From assembly GCA_019090895.1 (NCBI GenBank), contig JAHRVB010000163.1:1-64000 (forward strand): a DNA stretch of 64,000 nucleotides. Reading direction: 5' to 3'. This DNA is from Kangiellaceae bacterium. GTDB lineage: Bacteria > Pseudomonadota > Gammaproteobacteria > Enterobacterales > Kangiellaceae. Numbering within the stretch: the stretch's first letter is position 1; every line of letters begins with the position of its first letter. Positions 43,347-52,487 of the stretch are shown piece after piece. The translations under genes were made by a program, and so were the position numbers. Under the pieces are notes generated by a model that ran no database searches, was not told the origin of the DNA, and saw nothing but the letters and a program-made list of their open reading frames with translations.

Positions 43347-44411
43347 TTAAAGAGAATACTTTATTGCTGGCATTAGTCTTATCGATGTTTCGTACTGTTG
43401 ACCATCCCGCTTAATAACTAATGTTACCCTATCGCCACTCTTATGTTGTTCCAAAATATTCAGTAAGTCGTCTGAGTTTTTGACTTTCACATCATCAATA
43501 CTCACGATTAAATCGCCAATGATTATATTACCCCTGCGATTTCGACTCATGCCAACGATTCCAGCTTTGTCTGCATGTGAGCCTGGTGTGACATTTAATA
43601 CCAAAACGCCATCTACGTTAAGGCGCTGCGCCCAATAGTCTGGCGCCGTTTCAAAACCAATATCAGGGCGAACGATTCGGCCATATTGAATAAGTTGAGG
43701 TACAATCTTTTTGACGGTGTTAACTGGTATAGCAAAGCCTATCCCTGCACTTGCTCCAGAAGAACTATAGATAGCTGTATTCACACCGACAAGTTGTCCT
43801 AATGAATTTAGAAGTGGGCCACCTGAATTACCCGGATTAATCGAAGCATCGGTTTGAATCACTCCTCTAATTTTCCTTTCAGATACGGCATCTATTTCCC
43901 TATTTAAAGCGCTGACTACGCCGACTGTTAGTGTGGTATCTAATCCAAAAGGGTTGCCAATCGCTATCACCTTTCTGCCAACTTCTAGTAGCGATGAATC
44001 GCCGAGTGGTAACGGTGTTAGTTCTTCTTCAGAGTTAACCTTTAATACGGCTAAATCTTTATCAGGAGCAACACCGATTAAATCAGCATCCAATTCAGTA
44101 CCATCCTGCATCGTGATAGTCACTCGACTGGCTCCCTGAATCACATGGTAATTAGTAACAATAATGCCGGACTTATCCCAAATAAAACCTGAGCCTGTTC
44201 CCTGAGGAATTTCTTGAACATTGTAGGAGAAGAAGCTTCGTCGAATCGCTTTATTGGTAACATAAACGACTGACGGACTAGCGCCTTTAAATATCTCTAT
44301 GTTATTGGCTTCATCTTCAGTTTTGAAACTTAGGTAGTCTTGAGCGAAGAGTGGTCCTGTCGCCGAAAGAACAACAAAGAGAGTAAATATATTTAATAAT
44401 TTCAATCGCAT
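43347..44411 (-). CDS. Trypsin-like serine protease, DegS/HtrA (S1C) family with one PDZ
   Basis: This 354-residue periplasmic protease has a signal peptide (IFTLFVVLSATGPLFA/Q) and a chymotrypsin-like domain with the triad His89 (TNYHVI), Asp119 (DKDLAVL) and Ser196 (NPGNSGGPL). One C-terminal PDZ domain follows (about 245-345, GVLVLNVTPGSHADKAGI). A single PDZ and this length resemble DegS, but a cleavable signal rather than an anchor is predicted. It could act in envelope quality control. A 9-bp inverted repeat brackets its stop codon. Confidence 0.9.
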   Translation of the reverse strand: MRLKLLNIFTLFVVLSATGPLFAQDYLSFKTEDEANNIEIFKGASPSVVYVTNKAIRRSFFSYNVQEIPQGTGSGFIWDKSGIIVTNYHVIQGASRVTITMQDGTELDADLIGVAPDKDLAVLKVNSEEELTPLPLGDSSLLEVGRKVIAIGNPFGLDTTLTVGVVSALNREIDAVSERKIRGVIQTDASINPGNSGGPLLNSLGQLVGVNTAIYSSSGASAGIGFAIPVNTVKKIVPQLIQYGRIVRPDIGFETAPDYWAQRLNVDGVLVLNVTPGSHADKAGIVGMSRNRRGNIIIGDLIVSIDDVKVKNSDDLLNILEQHKSGDRVTLVIKRDGQQYETSIRLMPAIKYSL

Positions 44412-44459
44412 TTTTATTAACTTACCATTGGTTAGTTTCTGTACTTATCTTTGGCCAAT

Positions 44460-45848
44460 CTATTCAAAATGTAAATCTTCAATTTCTTGTTCTATCAGCC
44501 ATTCTTTCATCGCGGTGTAATCAAATTTGTTAGCATATTTAACAACAAAATTACTCCAGTAGGATAAGTCTGCACCGTGCTCGGCCAATAGCATCAAGAT
44601 TCGGGAGTAGCCTTTCTCTGCCGCCTTAAGCGCAAGTTTACTTAAAATATCTACTTCGACAGAATTCTCTGAAAGAAATTTCTCGACAGAAAAGCTGAAT
44701 CCGTTGACAACTAATTGTTCCAGATTGCGTTGGTTTTCTTGTTGCCATTTCAGTGTTTTATCAATCGCTTTATCGGAGCAGAATTTAACGGCAAGTTCAC
44801 TTGCAACATCATTATTGAGTGAACAAGCGTAAAGTGATGAAACCAAACGCATTTGAAGCTTTGCTGTAAAAGATGATTCTCTTTGTTTTAGAGCATCTAT
44901 TCCTTCATCTGATTTATGAGCGACCAAACGATCGAGCAGAAACATGAGTGTATTATTTTTATTGCTGGTTGTATAAAGATCAGTATTGTCGGAGTTGATT
45001 ACCGCTAGAATAGAATTGAGTGACTCAAACCTAAGCAAATATATTAGCATCTCTTTTGGAAACTCTAGACGATCTTCTGTTCGCAACCCTTGTTGCCATT
45101 CTTGATTGTCGAGCAGACGCCAAATGGCTAAACGTAGCCTTAATTTTTTCTCGTTTGGAAAATTGTCAAAATGGAAGTGAGATGATACGAATTCAAAATC
45201 AATGGGAGGGCTCATAGAGAACTCTCGAATAAATTTTATTCGAGATGCTTTTTCTGTACTTAGCTCTTTCCAGTTAACATTGGGCCGATAAATTCTAGCG
45301 ATTGTTTGTTCAGAGATGAGCTTAAGATTAAGAAGTTTCGACTTTAGTTCGACTCTATCAATTGGAACAGACTGCCAAGTCTGACAGCTATCTTTGCCGA
45401 TGGTGCGAACAAAATCAGTTGCTGTTGAATCATTGCTTGAAGATATTACGGCTTGGTAGAGTTTTGATTCAGTGGAAAATAGACCACCCTTAAGCTGTTG
45501 ATAAAACTCAGAACCAAACAGTTCGACTAGAGAGTCGATGGCATTGAGTTGCCAGCTTTTTAAACTGGATAGCTTGCCGACTAAGATGTATTCGTCAAAG
45601 GAGAAATCTGATGCGCCATCATGATGCCCATCCTCTTTAATATCCTGAATGTCACTTTCATCGAAGTTAACATGGTGTAAACAAGTTAGTCCCAGTTTCC
45701 AATGATTGAATATAAAGTTAGCGCTTGCAACCAGGAAGTTAGATTCTGTGCTGTAATCTATTTCTGAAGACGTTGATAAGAAATACCCCTGTCGTCGTTG
45801 AGGGGGTTGAACTTCGCTATCTTGCAATTGTTCGTTGTCTAAGCTCAT
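44460..45848 (-). CDS. Large soluble protein with ankyrin-like C-terminus, unknown function
   Basis: This 462-residue protein lacks a signal peptide and membrane segments. The last 80 residues read like two ankyrin helices pairs (SKLALKAAEKGYSRILMLLAEHGADLSY, NKFDYTAMKEWLIEQ). The N-terminal 380 residues are not recognisable; they are Ser/Glu/Leu-rich and mostly helical. It lies 48 bp upstream of the protease gene on the same strand, so the two may be co-transcribed. Ankyrin ends point to a protein-binding role. Confidence 0.7.
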   Translation of the reverse strand: MSLDNEQLQDSEVQPPQRRQGYFLSTSSEIDYSTESNFLVASANFIFNHWKLGLTCLHHVNFDESDIQDIKEDGHHDGASDFSFDEYILVGKLSSLKSWQLNAIDSLVELFGSEFYQQLKGGLFSTESKLYQAVISSSNDSTATDFVRTIGKDSCQTWQSVPIDRVELKSKLLNLKLISEQTIARIYRPNVNWKELSTEKASRIKFIREFSMSPPIDFEFVSSHFHFDNFPNEKKLRLRLAIWRLLDNQEWQQGLRTEDRLEFPKEMLIYLLRFESLNSILAVINSDNTDLYTTSNKNNTLMFLLDRLVAHKSDEGIDALKQRESSFTAKLQMRLVSSLYACSLNNDVASELAVKFCSDKAIDKTLKWQQENQRNLEQLVVNGFSFSVEKFLSENSVEVDILSKLALKAAEKGYSRILMLLAEHGADLSYWSNFVVKYANKFDYTAMKEWLIEQEIEDLHFE

Positions 45849-46120
45849 AGATTAATAATATCGCCGCTCAAAGATATCGCTATTGTAGTCTGTTTGACTT
45901 CGGTTGTGGAATCAAGTTTCAAATATAAGAATGACATCGAATTTGGTCGTCGCATAGAATGATAAATGTTTGGTGTTAAAGCCGATTTCACACAGGTTTT
46001 ACATCACTATCTTATACTTCCCGTAAGGCTGAAATAATCTTGGCAAATATCACTGGCTAGAATACTATTATTCTACCATTGCCGTTTAATTTCTAAACTA
46101 GCGATAAGCGAGACTAAGAC

Positions 46121-46810
46121 TTGAAGAAAATATCGTTATTATTGATAGAAGACAACCAAACTATTGCTGCGCAGCTTTGTGAGTATTTCGAAGGGCTGGA
46201 TTGGTCAGTGGATTACGCAATGAATGGTAAGTTGGGTGTTCAACTGGCGCTAGATGGCAATTTTGATGTGGTATTGCTCGACCTTAATTTGCCTGATATC
46301 GACGGTATTGAAGTCTGTAGACTCATTAAAGAGCAATCGGATATTTACTTGCCGGTTCTTATGTTGACTGCTCGGGATGCGTTTGAAGACAAGGCCGATG
46401 GGTTTGGCAGTGGTGCCGATGATTATGTGACAAAACCATTTGAATTTAGAGAATTGGAACTTAGGTGTTTAGCGCTAGCTCGTCGCAATCAATTACATAA
46501 GAGTCAGCAAGTTGAAGTGGGTGATCTGGTCGTCCAACAAAGCCAACATACGGCAAAAAGAGAAGATACCGCACTTAAACTGACGAATGTTGGTTTTAAA
46601 ATACTATTGTGCCTTGCTCGTGCCTACCCCCAAGCGGTTTCACGGTCTAATTTAATCCACCAAGTGTGGGGCGATGCGCCGCCGGATAGTGACGCACTTC
46701 GTTCACATATTTATAGCCTTCGTACGGCCCTCGACAAACCGTATTCCTACTCTATGCTACAAACCATTACTAACGTTGGCTACAAACTGGTGGACAACAG
46801 TGAAGAGTAA
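46121..46810 (+). CDS. OmpR/PhoB family response regulator
   Basis: This 229-residue regulator has a receiver domain (LIEDNQTIAAQL, phosphoacceptor Asp54 in VLLDLNLPDIDG, DDYVTKPFEFREL with the conserved Lys) and a C-terminal winged helix (about 130-225, SRSNLIHQVWGDAPPDSDALRSHIYSLR). The start is TTG, as no ATG fits the receiver N-terminus. The gene overlaps the histidine kinase gene by 11 bp and forms a two-component pair with it. Confidence 0.93.
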   Translation: MKKISLLLIEDNQTIAAQLCEYFEGLDWSVDYAMNGKLGVQLALDGNFDVVLLDLNLPDIDGIEVCRLIKEQSDIYLPVLMLTARDAFEDKADGFGSGADDYVTKPFEFRELELRCLALARRNQLHKSQQVEVGDLVVQQSQHTAKREDTALKLTNVGFKILLCLARAYPQAVSRSNLIHQVWGDAPPDSDALRSHIYSLRTALDKPYSYSMLQTITNVGYKLVDNSEE

Positions 46811-48059
46811 TAATCGTATCGAGCGCCGGGTATTTCTAATTTTTGGTGGTTTTACATTTGTACTTTGCTTGGGTTATTCCATCATCAGCCTGGTATTTTC
46901 ATTCATTGTTGAAGATTCGATTCTTGAAAAAATTCTTGCCAACGAAGCACGGTATTTAAAATCGAGTTTTCAGCAAACTAAGCAAGTACCTCAATCTCGA
47001 GTCGATTATATGGTGCTGTATACGGATTTAGCCAATGCCCCTCAAGATGTGATTGATGCAAGATTAAAAACACCCACCATAGGAGAAGTGTTCACTGAAA
47101 ATAACCATCATTACCATCTTTTGGACCTCGTTTTTGTTGATAACGAAACGGGACAAAGGGTCGACGCTTTGTTAGTAGCGGAAGTGACGGAGTTTCTATC
47201 CGTCACTAATCGACCTAAACAATTATTCAAATTATCAATTATCTTGCTGGTTCTCGCATTATTATTAGCCATCTGGCCAGCCTACCGGATTTCTAAAAGA
47301 GCGATAAAACCACTCACCTTATTAGCCAAAGATGTAAGGAACCAGCGAGAGCAGCAATTGCCGATGGATTTAAGTCGTTATCAAAATGATGATGAAATCG
47401 AGTATTTAGCCAGCACTATCGAACAGTCCATAAACGAACTAGGGGAATCGCTTAAGCGCGAAACTCATTTTAATCGTGATGTGAGTCATGAATTAAGAAC
47501 ACCGCTGACGGTCATTAGTAACATGCTCGCCTTAGCCGAACGGCGAGAATTGAATCCGACCGATATACAACAAATGCGCATTTCTACTGAAAAAATGAGA
47601 GAGATTGTTGAAACGTTGCTAGCCCTAGCTCGTTTAGAATCGGTTGTTCTTCAACCTGTCAACTTAAGAGCTGTGCTAGAAGAGTCTGTACTTTCTTCAA
47701 TGCAGAAAAATGAAGAATCTTTTGATGTTCATTTGGATGTGTCAGAGGAATTTCTTGTCAGAGGAAATAACCGTTTATTAACCCTTCTATTTAATAACTT
47801 GATCGAAAATGCCAAAAATCATTCAAGCTCACAAAAACTTGAAGTTAGACTTGATGGCCATGTTCTTTCCTTCAAAAATACAGTCAAAGCTGAATTTGAA
47901 AAGTCTACGGCTCAGTTGATGAAGCCAAATGTTATGCAAGCTGATAGTTCTGGGATAGGTCAAGGTTTGTATTTGGTCGAACGAATTGCGACGGCTCTTG
48001 GGTGGAAACTAGAAATTGAGGTTATAGATGGAACTTATAGTTTACGGATTTATTTTTAG
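46800..48059 (+). CDS. Sensor histidine kinase
   Basis: This 419-residue inner-membrane kinase has helix one at about 12-37, a short periplasmic domain (about 38-143, with YMVLYTDLANAPQDV), helix two at 144-163 and a HAMP linker. HisKA carries the phosphorylated His230 in NRDVSHELRTPLTV, and HATPase_c has the N box NNLIENAKNHS and the G box SGIGQGLYLVERI. The open frame reaches back to 46674, but the GTG at 46800 follows GGTGGA and overlaps the response-regulator end, the normal layout. The small sensor domain suggests an envelope or ion signal. Confidence 0.92.
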   Translation: MKSNNRIERRVFLIFGGFTFVLCLGYSIISLVFSFIVEDSILEKILANEARYLKSSFQQTKQVPQSRVDYMVLYTDLANAPQDVIDARLKTPTIGEVFTENNHHYHLLDLVFVDNETGQRVDALLVAEVTEFLSVTNRPKQLFKLSIILLVLALLLAIWPAYRISKRAIKPLTLLAKDVRNQREQQLPMDLSRYQNDDEIEYLASTIEQSINELGESLKRETHFNRDVSHELRTPLTVISNMLALAERRELNPTDIQQMRISTEKMREIVETLLALARLESVVLQPVNLRAVLEESVLSSMQKNEESFDVHLDVSEEFLVRGNNRLLTLLFNNLIENAKNHSSSQKLEVRLDGHVLSFKNTVKAEFEKSTAQLMKPNVMQADSSGIGQGLYLVERIATALGWKLEIEVIDGTYSLRIYF

Positions 48060-48078
48060 CGTCATTGTTAAAGGCAGC

Positions 48079-48096
48079 TTGGGTTCGAAAACCCAA
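48079..48096. repeat. TTGGGTT/AACCCAA hairpin
   Basis: This is a perfect 7-bp stem around CGAA, 20 bp after the kinase stop. It is a shortened relative of the 16082 and 39199 copies. There is no T-run, so termination is doubtful. Confidence 0.5.
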
Positions 48097-48245
48097 CAGC
48101 AGAGCTTAAGAACAATAATAATTTCAATTAACATGACGGAGCTTTCGGATTTGAAACCGACTTGTTATTTTAATTTCAACTAATGTTTGTTGGATTTCGA
48201 TTGGGTAAACCTTTCTATCAATAGTTCACCTGAAGCTTCACTATG

Positions 48246-48881
48246 TTAGCCAAGTAGCTTAAATTTACGACGAACTTCATCAATCAATCGATGTCGCGAG
48301 CTTCTTTTACGCTCATGGGGGGCAAACAAAGAGCTAGATAAATCTAACAAATTAACTGCGTTTGTTAACTCTGTTTCTTCTGAACTATTCAAACTCTCGC
48401 GATTTATAAAACCATCAATAATAAGTATTGCTAACTCTTTGGATGCAATATCCTCCGGCAATCCAGATTTTGTACATAACCCATAGACTCCCTTGATGAA
48501 GTGTTCCCACTCCGTTTCGATATGAGAACCAATGGCACTATTCACTTTTGGGTCATTAGAGATAAAGCCTTTTTCGCCTAGATGATCTAGTTGTGTTTTA
48601 TATCTTGTGGAAAAAATCGAGTACGCCTCTTTTTTATTACCCAATGCCTGGAGTAATCCTAGCCATGAAGTATAGCCCTTGGCAAAGTACTCAATTGACT
48701 TTACTTCTTTGTGTTCACCAAAAAACGAATCACTTAGGACATCAACTTTGAGATTATATGAACAGCACGGCATAACTCCTTGTTTCACAAAATCATCAAA
48801 TTCAGACTTAGTTACTTTTGCTACATCTAGTAACTGTTGTTTTGTGTAGAAATTCTCGTTTAAATACTTAATTAATTCCAT
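48246..48881 (-). CDS. DUF6058 family protein
   Basis: This 211-residue soluble protein begins MELIKYLNENFYTKQQLLDVAKVT and contains FFGEHKEVKSIEYFAKGYTSWLGLL, fitting the DUF6058 family as I recall it. The N-terminal part resembles a MerR-like or helix-turn-helix fold. There is no catalytic motif. Family members are annotated near natural-product genes in some organisms, but nothing of that kind is seen here. Confidence 0.65.
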   Translation of the reverse strand: MELIKYLNENFYTKQQLLDVAKVTKSEFDDFVKQGVMPCCSYNLKVDVLSDSFFGEHKEVKSIEYFAKGYTSWLGLLQALGNKKEAYSIFSTRYKTQLDHLGEKGFISNDPKVNSAIGSHIETEWEHFIKGVYGLCTKSGLPEDIASKELAILIIDGFINRESLNSSEETELTNAVNLLDLSSSLFAPHERKRSSRHRLIDEVRRKFKLLG

Positions 48882-48989
48882 GTTTCTAAAGTTTTCCTGT
48901 TTATAAAGTTGATAACCAATTAACGGCCAAGCAATCAGTCGGTTGAAATTAGAGTCGAAGGAGTAAAATTATCTGTCTTCTATCCTTGT

Positions 48990-49265
48990 TTAATGGCTTG
49001 TTATTTTTTTGTTTTTTCCGAACCTTCGAAAAACATACTTAAGCAATAATAGACCTAACGAAATAATAAATGTCCAAAAACTAAAAAGCAGAGCAATAAC
49101 TACTGCAGTGCCTGTTGAAATAGTAAACAAACCGCAATCATAACCACACGTCTCATTTCTATAATAGGACCAGACAAATAATAAGAAACTGATGCTAATT
49201 AATATTGAATAGAAAATTTTTTCTTTTCCGGTAAATAGCTCACCCATAAGTGAAGTCAATTCCAA
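48990..49265 (-). CDS. Small two-helix membrane protein
   Basis: This 91-residue protein has helices near 17-34 and 51-76, with a CGYDCG motif between them that could form a disulfide or bind metal. No family is recognised. It follows another small membrane protein gene (49333-49638) on the same strand with a 67-bp gap. Confidence 0.55.
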   Translation of the reverse strand: MELTSLMGELFTGKEKIFYSILISISFLLFVWSYYRNETCGYDCGLFTISTGTAVVIALLFSFWTFIISLGLLLLKYVFRRFGKNKKITSH

Positions 49266-49332
49266 AGAAACGCCGAGTTGAGTCGAATGCGTCTACCTGC
49301 ATTTCGATTTCCTGCGTTTTGTTAGAGATTCT

Positions 49333-49638
49333 TCAAACACCAAATTCAATCCTTAAAAAAGAAAGCAGTAAGAATGGTATGAATACGATAATTAGCCATG
49401 TTATGCTCTTACTTAACTTAGAAATACGAAATCCAATGACTCCCAATACCAGAGGAATAATCAGTAAATAGAAAATTTGCATCCAACCGGCAACAGAGCA
49501 AGATGCTCCTGGGGCCTTCGAATTAGGACGCTCTAAAGCATATTCAGGGCAGTAAATTAATTCCCTATAAAGGAAATAACTCCATATAAGCAAGGCCAAA
49601 ATAACTGCAGTGTTCATAGCATAAGTGCGTTTTTTCAT
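49333..49638 (-). CDS. Small three-helix membrane protein
   Basis: This 101-residue protein has helices near 8-24, 51-70 and 77-95, and two cysteines in the first loop (IYCPEYA, GASCSVAG). No family is recognised. It shares strand and style with the 91-residue protein downstream, so the two may form a pair. Confidence 0.55.
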   Translation of the reverse strand: MKKRTYAMNTAVILALLIWSYFLYRELIYCPEYALERPNSKAPGASCSVAGWMQIFYLLIIPLVLGVIGFRISKLSKSITWLIIVFIPFLLLSFLRIEFGV

Positions 49639-50000
49639 AGTAGCTGTAACAAATTATTACTGCGCAACGTGCGCGATATGTGGATTATCCATTTAGAAAT
49701 TATTTTCTTTCAACTTACCCAGTTTCGTTAATATTTACAAGTGCTGCAGTAGACTATGGTGATTTTATATCGTCGTTTCTGAATATCTATTTTTGAGATA
49801 AAAGGCTAGTGCTTAGAAAGATGTTTTTCTTCTTAAGTCTATTATTTCAATAAGAATTAGCTCGTTAACAATTCTCTCTCATCTATTGAGGAATGTTTTC
49901 ACCTGATATTTAACCTAGATTTCACATTCATACCGTTATTCTTTCTTATGCACAATCGATAGAGTTTAACAATCAACTTGCCGGAGAGGGATAGATAACC
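49639..50000. other. Intergenic region
   Basis: The 362 bp are AT-rich, with no gene. A degenerate copy of the TTACTGCGCA palindrome (49657-49673) lies close to the left border. No other structure is seen. Confidence 0.4.
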
Positions 50001-50918
50001 ATGAAAAAGAAGATGCTGATTGCCATCACAGTCATACTCTCAGTATTGGGTGGAATCTACTACACGTTTTTTACGCTGGATGTAGAATCCATTACAGAGC
50101 AAGAGTTAATGGCTTATTACCAGTATCATCCGCCAGAGGATTTGGATTTTAAAATGACACCTATTTCTCAAAACGTTTTTAAATTTAGCTTTAAGAGTTT
50201 CGATGGTGCCGTGGTAAATGGACAAGTCGGTTATCCCATGGATGCCAACTTAGAGCAAGATAAGGCCTTTAAATTTCCGGTGTTGATTGGCCTGCATGCC
50301 ATGGGACGAAGCTATCCTCGCTGGTGGACCGATTCGCTAAAGGGGCGTCCGACGGTTACTCGAGTTAATGAGATAACAAAGTTAGCCAATCAAAAAGGTT
50401 ATGCAGTAATCGCCCTTGATGCTCGTTATCATGGGTCGCGTAAAGATCCTGAGAATAGTTTGAGTGCCATTATGATGATGTTGACGTTTTTGGGTGATAA
50501 GAGTCGTTACCAAAGCATGATACGAGAATCGATTTTGGATTATCGGGTATTGCTTGATTGGGTGGAAAAGCAAGCTAACTTGGATGATAGCGAAATTGCA
50601 TTAGTTGGTTACAGTATGGGTGGACAGATGAGCCTGTTATTAGGAGCCATTGACTCACGGATTAACAAAATCGCGGCAATCGTACCTCCTTTTATTGACG
50701 ACCGAATGGTGAGGGTTGCACCCAAAAACGTAACTCACTTACTCGGTGATAAAACATCCGTTTGGTTGTTAACTTCTGACGCTGATGAAAATTCCGATCA
50801 AGGTCAGAACTTGATTTTGTTTAACTTAATCAACAACCAAAACAAAAAGCATATTGATTATCCGGGCAATCACATTCTTCCTGAAGGTTATGAGCGAGAT
50901 TTAGTTGATTGGCTCTAG
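50001..50918 (+). CDS. Alpha/beta hydrolase, membrane-anchored or exported
   Basis: This 305-residue protein has an N-terminal hydrophobic helix (MLIAITVILSVLGGIYYTFF) that may be an anchor or uncleaved signal, and then an alpha/beta hydrolase domain. The nucleophile is Ser205 in VGYSMGGQM, the acid is probably Asp260 or Asp262 (LLTSDADE), and His291 in YPGNHILP completes the triad; LHAMGRSYP is the oxyanion strand. It resembles dienelactone hydrolase/acetyl-xylan esterase types. The substrate is unknown. Confidence 0.85.
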   Translation: MKKKMLIAITVILSVLGGIYYTFFTLDVESITEQELMAYYQYHPPEDLDFKMTPISQNVFKFSFKSFDGAVVNGQVGYPMDANLEQDKAFKFPVLIGLHAMGRSYPRWWTDSLKGRPTVTRVNEITKLANQKGYAVIALDARYHGSRKDPENSLSAIMMMLTFLGDKSRYQSMIRESILDYRVLLDWVEKQANLDDSEIALVGYSMGGQMSLLLGAIDSRINKIAAIVPPFIDDRMVRVAPKNVTHLLGDKTSVWLLTSDADENSDQGQNLILFNLINNQNKKHIDYPGNHILPEGYERDLVDWL

Positions 50919-51078
50919 AAACCTTATTCGGTTTAACTAGGTTCAGTTGGTCTCATTCTTAACGGAAAGAATCTCGAATGTAAGATTTCGTTGCTACATT
51001 TGTCGTGCCAGGATAAGTCTGCTATCTTGTCGAAATTACAACGGGTTGCAAACCGTTAATGCCGACGAGGAGAAACTG

Positions 51079-52212
51079 ATGCGAAGACGCTTATTTTCAA
51101 TGAATTCATTACCTAAAGTTTTAGCACTGTCGAGCTCAATATTGACAGCTATCTTTACTGCCAATCTTTCCGCAGAAATAAAGTTAGAGCAATTAATACT
51201 GCCGAAAGGATTTAAAATAGATTTTTACGCCACCGACGTTGAAAACGCTCGTCAATTGGCATTATCAACCAGTGGCATCGTCTATGCCGGTTCCCGCCGC
51301 GCGGGAAATGTTTACGCCTTAAAAGATTCCGATAAGGATGGAAAAGCAGATAAGAAATGGATTATTGCAGAAGGATTAAACTTACCTTCGGGGATCGCAT
51401 GGAAAGACGGTAATTTGTATGTCGCCGAAGTCGACAAAATTCTGGTTTTTAAAAATATCGATAACCAATTGGATAAGCCCAAGTCAGAAGTTCTGTTTTC
51501 AGGTTTACCTAGCGACCGGCATCATGGCTGGAAATACATTGATTTTAGCCCACAAGGAGATTTGATTATTCCCGTTGGTGCACCCTGTAACGTGTGCGAA
51601 GCACCGACTGAATTGCACGCCAGAATATTATCATTAGATATCAAAACCAAGAAGCTAACGGAACTGGCACAGGGCGTTAGAAATACAGTGGGTTTCGATT
51701 TTCATCCGACTACAGGCGAGTTGTGGTTTAGTGATAATGGCCGTGACATGATGGGAGATGATATACCAGCCTGTGAGATCAATCGCATTACTCAAAAGGG
51801 TCAACATTTTGGATTTCCTTATGTTCATGCTGGCGAGGTGAAAGATCCTGAGTTTGGTAAACAAGCTAATATAAATGACTATGTCAAACCTGAACTCAAT
51901 CTCGGCGCACATGTAGCGCCTTTAGGTATTCACTTCTACCAAGGCAAGATGTTACCAACTCAATATCATAATCAGCTATTGGTTGCTGAGCACGGTTCTT
52001 GGAATCGGTCGAAGAAATCCGGTTATAAAGTTGCCGTTGCGACCATTAATAAAGAATCCAAAGTAACAGGTTACCAAGATCTAATTACTGGGTTTATGAA
52101 AGATGAAACCACCTTCGGTCGTCCGGTTTCAATCATAGAGATGCCAGATGGCAGTTTATTGATTTCCGATGATTATGCTCATGTGATTTATCGGGTTTCC
52201 TATTCCAGCTAA
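51079..52212 (+). CDS. Exported sorbosone dehydrogenase/PQQ-type beta-propeller protein
   Basis: This 377-residue protein has a signal peptide (ALSSSILTAIFTANLSA/E) and a six-blade propeller of the glucose/sorbosone dehydrogenase family. Marks are LILPKGFKIDFYATDVENARQLALS, GLNLPSGIAW, SDRHHGWKYIDFSPQGDLI and the final blade FGRPVSIIEMPDGSLLISDD. The frame is open from 50947, but ATG 51079 with GAGGAG fits the signal peptide. It may oxidise aldose-type sugars in the periplasm with PQQ; a PQQ synthesis cluster is not in the window. Confidence 0.87.
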   Translation: MRRRLFSMNSLPKVLALSSSILTAIFTANLSAEIKLEQLILPKGFKIDFYATDVENARQLALSTSGIVYAGSRRAGNVYALKDSDKDGKADKKWIIAEGLNLPSGIAWKDGNLYVAEVDKILVFKNIDNQLDKPKSEVLFSGLPSDRHHGWKYIDFSPQGDLIIPVGAPCNVCEAPTELHARILSLDIKTKKLTELAQGVRNTVGFDFHPTTGELWFSDNGRDMMGDDIPACEINRITQKGQHFGFPYVHAGEVKDPEFGKQANINDYVKPELNLGAHVAPLGIHFYQGKMLPTQYHNQLLVAEHGSWNRSKKSGYKVAVATINKESKVTGYQDLITGFMKDETTFGRPVSIIEMPDGSLLISDDYAHVIYRVSYSS

Positions 52213-52487
52213 CCGCTTTAGTCGATTCTAGCAACAATCCTATTATCATTTTGCCGGCAGTCGCCCTCGGGCGTCTGCGATATCCTGCCGACACCCGGGT
52301 TTTCATTACCCGAGTAAGCTTTAGCGCAATTGAAAATCCGACACAGAGCGAACTGAAATGTGAACTAGTGCACACATTATTTTAACTCGTTCTTATTTTT
52401 GTGATATAAATTCAATATTTTAATGCAATTTTCCTACCTTTTCCTATACTTACGCCATCTATATTACAAAGGACTATAAGTACCTCG
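52213..52487. other. GC-rich structured intergenic segment
   Basis: It contains the hairpins CGCCC-TC-GGGCG (52262-52273) and ACCCGGGT-N7-ACCCGAGT with one mismatch (52293-52315), plus TGCCGGCAG (52252-52260) facing CTGCCG (52285-52290). GC content is clearly above the surroundings, as for a dispersed element. The rest leads to the next gene, whose AAAGGA ribosome site is 14 bases from its ATG. Confidence 0.45.

Noticed and set aside
38723-45848. Possible defence island
   Set aside because: Only the ComEC-like hydrolase is suggestive; neighbours are GNAT, YjbR, lipoprotein and protease genes without known defence modules, integrase or recombination ends.
49250-49471. 73-codon plus-strand frame
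   Set aside because: It is antisense to the ends of two better-supported membrane protein genes.
52133-52375. 80-codon minus-strand frame over the GC-rich hairpins
   Set aside because: It is antisense to the 3' end of the propeller gene and runs through palindromic DNA; typical spurious frame.
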